Origin: Desulfobacteraceae bacterium
Lineage (GTDB): Bacteria; Desulfobacterota; Desulfobacteria; Desulfobacterales; SURF-7
Reading direction: 5' to 3'
Length of the DNA stretch: 45,509 nt
NCBI GenBank assembly: GCA_003599865.1
Contig: QZKS01000094.1
Location: 1-45,509 of the forward strand
This document shows, in pieces, positions 43,395-45,509 of this stretch. How positions within the stretch are numbered: the stretch's first letter is position 1; each line of letters opens with the position of its first letter. A model generated the notes under the pieces. That model ran no database searches. It worked only from the letters and a program-made list of their open reading frames with translations, and was not told the DNA's origin. The translations under genes were made by a program, and so were the position numbers.

Positions 43395-43893
43395 AGACCG
43401 CCATGCAGCCTTCATTTCCATCGGCTCGAACATGGGTGACCGGGTGGCGAACTGTTTAAAAGGGATACGGCTTCTGAATGACCAATGCCATACATCGGTT
43501 TTAAACCGTTCTCCTTTCTATCAGACGGAGCCGGTTGATTATATTGAACAGGATTGGTTTATCAACGGGGTTGTCCAGGTTGAAACGCAGCTGGAACCGA
43601 TTCCGCTGCTGCGGTTTATCAAAGAAATTGAGCAGCAGGTCGGACGGACATCCGAAGCGGTTCGGTTCGGGCCCCGGGTGCTGGATATGGACATCCTTTT
43701 ATATGGTTCCCAGGTTCTGGATCATCCGGACCTTGTGATTCCTCATCCGCGGATGCATAAAAGATGTTTTGTTTTAAAACCGCTTTGTGATATAGACCCC
43801 AATATTGTTCATCCGGTCCTGCACCGGACAATGGAGAACCTGCTTGACAGGATTGATAATGACGGCCAGGAGGTTATCCTGTACCCATGCTGA
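43384..43893 (+). CDS. folK: 2-amino-4-hydroxy-6-hydroxymethyldihydropteridine pyrophosphokinase
   Basis: The 169-residue HPPK transfers pyrophosphate from ATP to the pterin in folate synthesis. It shows FISIGSNMGDR at the N-terminus, FYQTEPVDY, DWFINGVVQVET, RFGPRVLDMDILLYG (metal-binding aspartates) and IPHPRMHKRCFVLKPL. It overlaps the lipoprotein gene upstream and the PP0621-like gene downstream by 7 bp, so all three are one transcription unit. Confidence 0.93.
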   Translation: MKSKDRHAAFISIGSNMGDRVANCLKGIRLLNDQCHTSVLNRSPFYQTEPVDYIEQDWFINGVVQVETQLEPIPLLRFIKEIEQQVGRTSEAVRFGPRVLDMDILLYGSQVLDHPDLVIPHPRMHKRCFVLKPLCDIDPNIVHPVLHRTMENLLDRIDNDGQEVILYPC

Positions 43894-44150
43894 AATTGAT
43901 ATTTTTAGTCGGTATCCTGTATGCTTTTTTCAAGGTCTGGAAGTTCATGAAACAGATCGGCGGATCTGTCAACCGGGGGTTATCGGAGATGGAAAACCGT
44001 CAAGTGGATGATATCATGATTCAGGATCCGGTTTGTAAAATATATTTTCCCCGAAGGGAGGGATTTCACCTGAACGACAATGGAAACAATCTGTATTTCT
44101 GCAGCAAAGAATGCAGGAGCCGATATCTCATGGACAAAAACAATGTCTGA
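43887..44150 (+). CDS. PP0621-like protein with membrane anchor and cysteine motif
   Basis: The 87-residue protein has an N-terminal hydrophobic helix (LKLIFLVGILYAFFKVW) and a small C-terminal domain with DPVC (C50), YFCSKEC (C72 and C76) and H61. The three cysteines suggest a treble-clef or YHS/TRASH-like metal site. The arrangement matches the uncharacterised PP0621 family. Its start overlaps the folK end by 7 bp. Confidence 0.7.
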   Translation: MLKLIFLVGILYAFFKVWKFMKQIGGSVNRGLSEMENRQVDDIMIQDPVCKIYFPRREGFHLNDNGNNLYFCSKECRSRYLMDKNNV

Positions 44151-44196
44151 TTTTCAAAAAGAGATTTTACACATTATGATGGAGGAGGAACGTTAG

Positions 44197-44841
44197 ATGA
44201 AATTTTTTATCGATACCGCGAATATTGCAGAAATCAAAGACGCCAACAGCATGGGAATGGTTGATGGTGTTACCACAAATCCATCCCTGATTGCAAAAGA
44301 GAGCGGAAATTTTGAAGATATTATCAAGGAAATCTGTCAGATTGTTGAAGGGCCGGTCAGTGCCGAAGTGATCAGCATTGATGTGGACGGGATGGTAAAA
44401 GAAGCCCGCAAACTGGCAAAAATCAGCAGGAATATTGTTGTCAAGGTCCCCATGACCATTGACGGGATCAAGGCGACCCGCATTCTGTCGGAAGAGGAGA
44501 TTAAAACCAATGTCACGCTGATCTTTTCGCCGCTCCAGGCTTTGATGGCGGCAAAAGCCGGAGCAACCTACGTCAGCCCGTTTATCGGGCGGCTGGATGA
44601 TCTTTCCCAGGACGGGCTGGTGCTGGTCGAACAGATCGTCGAGATTTTCAATAATTATGCGTATAATACGGAGATCATCGTTGCCAGTATCCGGAATCCG
44701 CTTCATGTTCTTGAATCGGCAATGATGGGCGCGGATATTGCGACGATTCCGTATAATGTACTCAGCAAGCTCGCCTCCCATCCGATGACGGACAAGGGAT
44801 TGCAAGCATTTTTAAGCGATTGGGAAAAAACCAAAAAATAA
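44197..44841 (+). CDS. Transaldolase, TalC/fructose-6-phosphate aldolase family
   Basis: The 214-residue short transaldolase has [26 protein letters not shown], the Schiff-base K83 in [33 protein letters not shown] and a C-terminal [15 protein letters not shown]. Members of this class are usually transaldolases of the non-oxidative pentose phosphate pathway; a few are fructose-6-phosphate aldolases, and the two are not separable here with certainty. GGAGGA precedes the ATG by about seven bases. Confidence 0.9.
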   Translation: MKFFIDTANIAEIKDANSMGMVDGVTTNPSLIAKESGNFEDIIKEICQIVEGPVSAEVISIDVDGMVKEARKLAKISRNIVVKVPMTIDGIKATRILSEEEIKTNVTLIFSPLQALMAAKAGATYVSPFIGRLDDLSQDGLVLVEQIVEIFNNYAYNTEIIVASIRNPLHVLESAMMGADIATIPYNVLSKLASHPMTDKGLQAFLSDWEKTKK

Positions 44842-44862
44842 ACGGATAACCAGCGCGCAGCA

Positions 44863-45429
44863 ATGTTTCATCATCGAATCGTTGATCTACTTATGAATCC
44901 CAATAATCTGACCATGTTCCGCATGGCAGCAAGTCCTATTATTGTCATCCTGCTGTTGTTTCCTCCCAATCGGATTTGTACATTTCTTGCTGCGCTGGCC
45001 TTTACCATTGCCGCAATTACAGATTATTTTGACGGATTCCTGGCAAGGCGGGATGGTCTGGTGTCCAATTTCGGGAAAGCCATGGACCCTCTGGCAGACA
45101 AGCTTCTGGTCTCATCTTCTTTGATCATGCTGGTATCCTACGATTGGGTGCCGGCGTGGATAGCCTGCATTATTATCGGACGGGAGCTTGCTGTGACCGG
45201 CCTTCGTAATATTATTGCGGAAAGAGGGGAGGATATTTCCGCTTCTTCCCTTGGGAAATACAAGGTCGGATTCCAGATTGCGGCAATCATCCCGCTGCTG
45301 CTTCACTACCCGTACCTGGGGTTGAACATGCATGCGATCGGCACTTTTTTTATCTGGGGAGCCCTTGTATTCACGCTATGGTCCGGATATGATTATTTTA
45401 ATCGATTTGGGAAGTTGTTAAAAAATTAG
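44863..45429 (+). CDS. pgsA: CDP-diacylglycerol-glycerol-3-phosphate 3-phosphatidyltransferase
   Basis: The 188-residue integral membrane enzyme makes phosphatidylglycerol phosphate, the first committed step to phosphatidylglycerol. The CDP-alcohol phosphotransferase motif is complete: D54-x2-D57-G-x2-A61-R-x8-G71-x3-D75-x3-D79. Several transmembrane helices are visible (for example about 22-50, 80-105 and 140-180). Neither the ATG at 44863 nor M11 at 44893 has a clear ribosome-binding site; M11 would give the usual N-terminus before PNNLTMFRM. Confidence 0.9.
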   Translation: MFHHRIVDLLMNPNNLTMFRMAASPIIVILLLFPPNRICTFLAALAFTIAAITDYFDGFLARRDGLVSNFGKAMDPLADKLLVSSSLIMLVSYDWVPAWIACIIIGRELAVTGLRNIIAERGEDISASSLGKYKVGFQIAAIIPLLLHYPYLGLNMHAIGTFFIWGALVFTLWSGYDYFNRFGKLLKN

Positions 45430-45440
45430 TTTATTTTCTG

Positions 45441-45469
45441 TTGACAAGATTGGATGAAAACGCTAAATA
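45441..45469 (+). promoter_or_regulatory. Promoter of the tRNA gene
   Basis: A perfect TTGACA (45441-45446) is followed after 17 bp by TAAATA (45464-45469). The start would be near 45476, eight bases before the tRNA 5' end, as is usual for tRNA operons. Confidence 0.55.
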
Positions 45470-45483
45470 GTTTGCTTTGCTGA

Positions 45484-45509
45484 GCGGGAATAACTCAGTG
45501 GTAGAGTGC
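45484..45509 (+). tRNA. tRNA, probably Gly (truncated by the window end)
   Basis: The 26 bases visible form the 5' acceptor strand GCGGGAA, then TA and the D arm ACTC-AGTGGTA-GAGT. This start is typical of bacterial tRNA-Gly (GCC), but the anticodon lies outside the window. Confidence 0.8.

Noticed and set aside
42570-43433. 287-codon minus-strand frame
   Set aside because: It spans the ends of argH, the lipoprotein gene and the folK start on the other strand, all with good evidence.

Overview
The window looks like chromosomal DNA of moderate GC from a Desulfobacterota (deltaproteobacterial) anaerobe of the Desulfobacterales type. This is an inference from gene content and order: an xerC-hslV-hslU-argB-D-F-G-H block, a multi-subunit acyl-CoA carboxylase catabolic operon, a GspE-type ATPase with a GAF domain, candidate sigma54 promoters, and the short GTCATGCCGGA...TCCGGCA intergenic repeat. 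No IS element, prophage, CRISPR array or integron was seen.

Layout. 1-1770 (minus): the 5' part of an ettA-like ABC-F gene and a cytidylate-kinase-like gene. 2080-14658 (plus): a 12.5 kb single-strand operon consisting of a TetR regulator, a carboxyltransferase, a biotin carboxylase, a biotin carrier, an enoyl-CoA hydratase, an AtuA-family protein, two acyl-CoA dehydrogenases, a TIGR03084/DinB-like metalloprotein and an old-yellow-enzyme/2,4-dienoyl-CoA-reductase-like Fe-S flavoprotein. It ends at a strong hairpin. The set resembles the Pseudomonas acyclic terpene/leucine (Atu/Liu) pathways: dehydrogenate a branched acyl-CoA, carboxylate the 3-methyl-enoyl-CoA, hydrate the glutaconyl-CoA. In front of the TetR gene lie a clear sigma70 promoter and two 13-bp inverted repeats 32 bp apart, one of them between the -35 and -10.

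14615-18760: a small secreted protein (minus), an ETHE1/MBL-fold protein that has lost most metal ligands, an acyl-ACP thioesterase, and a MerR-headed protein with six DDLSELL-type repeats. The MBL-like and MerR-headed genes each have a candidate sigma54 promoter with palindromes about 100 bp upstream. 18800-25195 (minus): a tripartite RND efflux operon (OMP, MFP, RND) with a cyclic-nucleotide-binding protein gene at its end. 25361-33258: a second ABC-F ATPase, a small membrane protein, a GAF-GspE/PilB ATPase, a histidine kinase/OmpR regulator pair (minus), a CheC-like phosphatase and a small basic Rho_N-type protein.

33265-45429 (plus): a HAD phosphatase, XerC, HslVU, ArgB-D-F-G-H, a lipoprotein, FolK, a PP0621-like protein, a TalC/Fsa transaldolase and PgsA. 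Two copies of an intergenic repeat flank the argB-argG part. The window stops 26 nt into a tRNA gene, probably tRNA-Gly, behind a TTGACA promoter.

The parts most worth following are the Atu-like operon with its predicted operator pair and its carboxylase alpha subunit split into two genes, the sigma54-linked MerR-repeat protein, and the MBL-fold pseudoenzyme.
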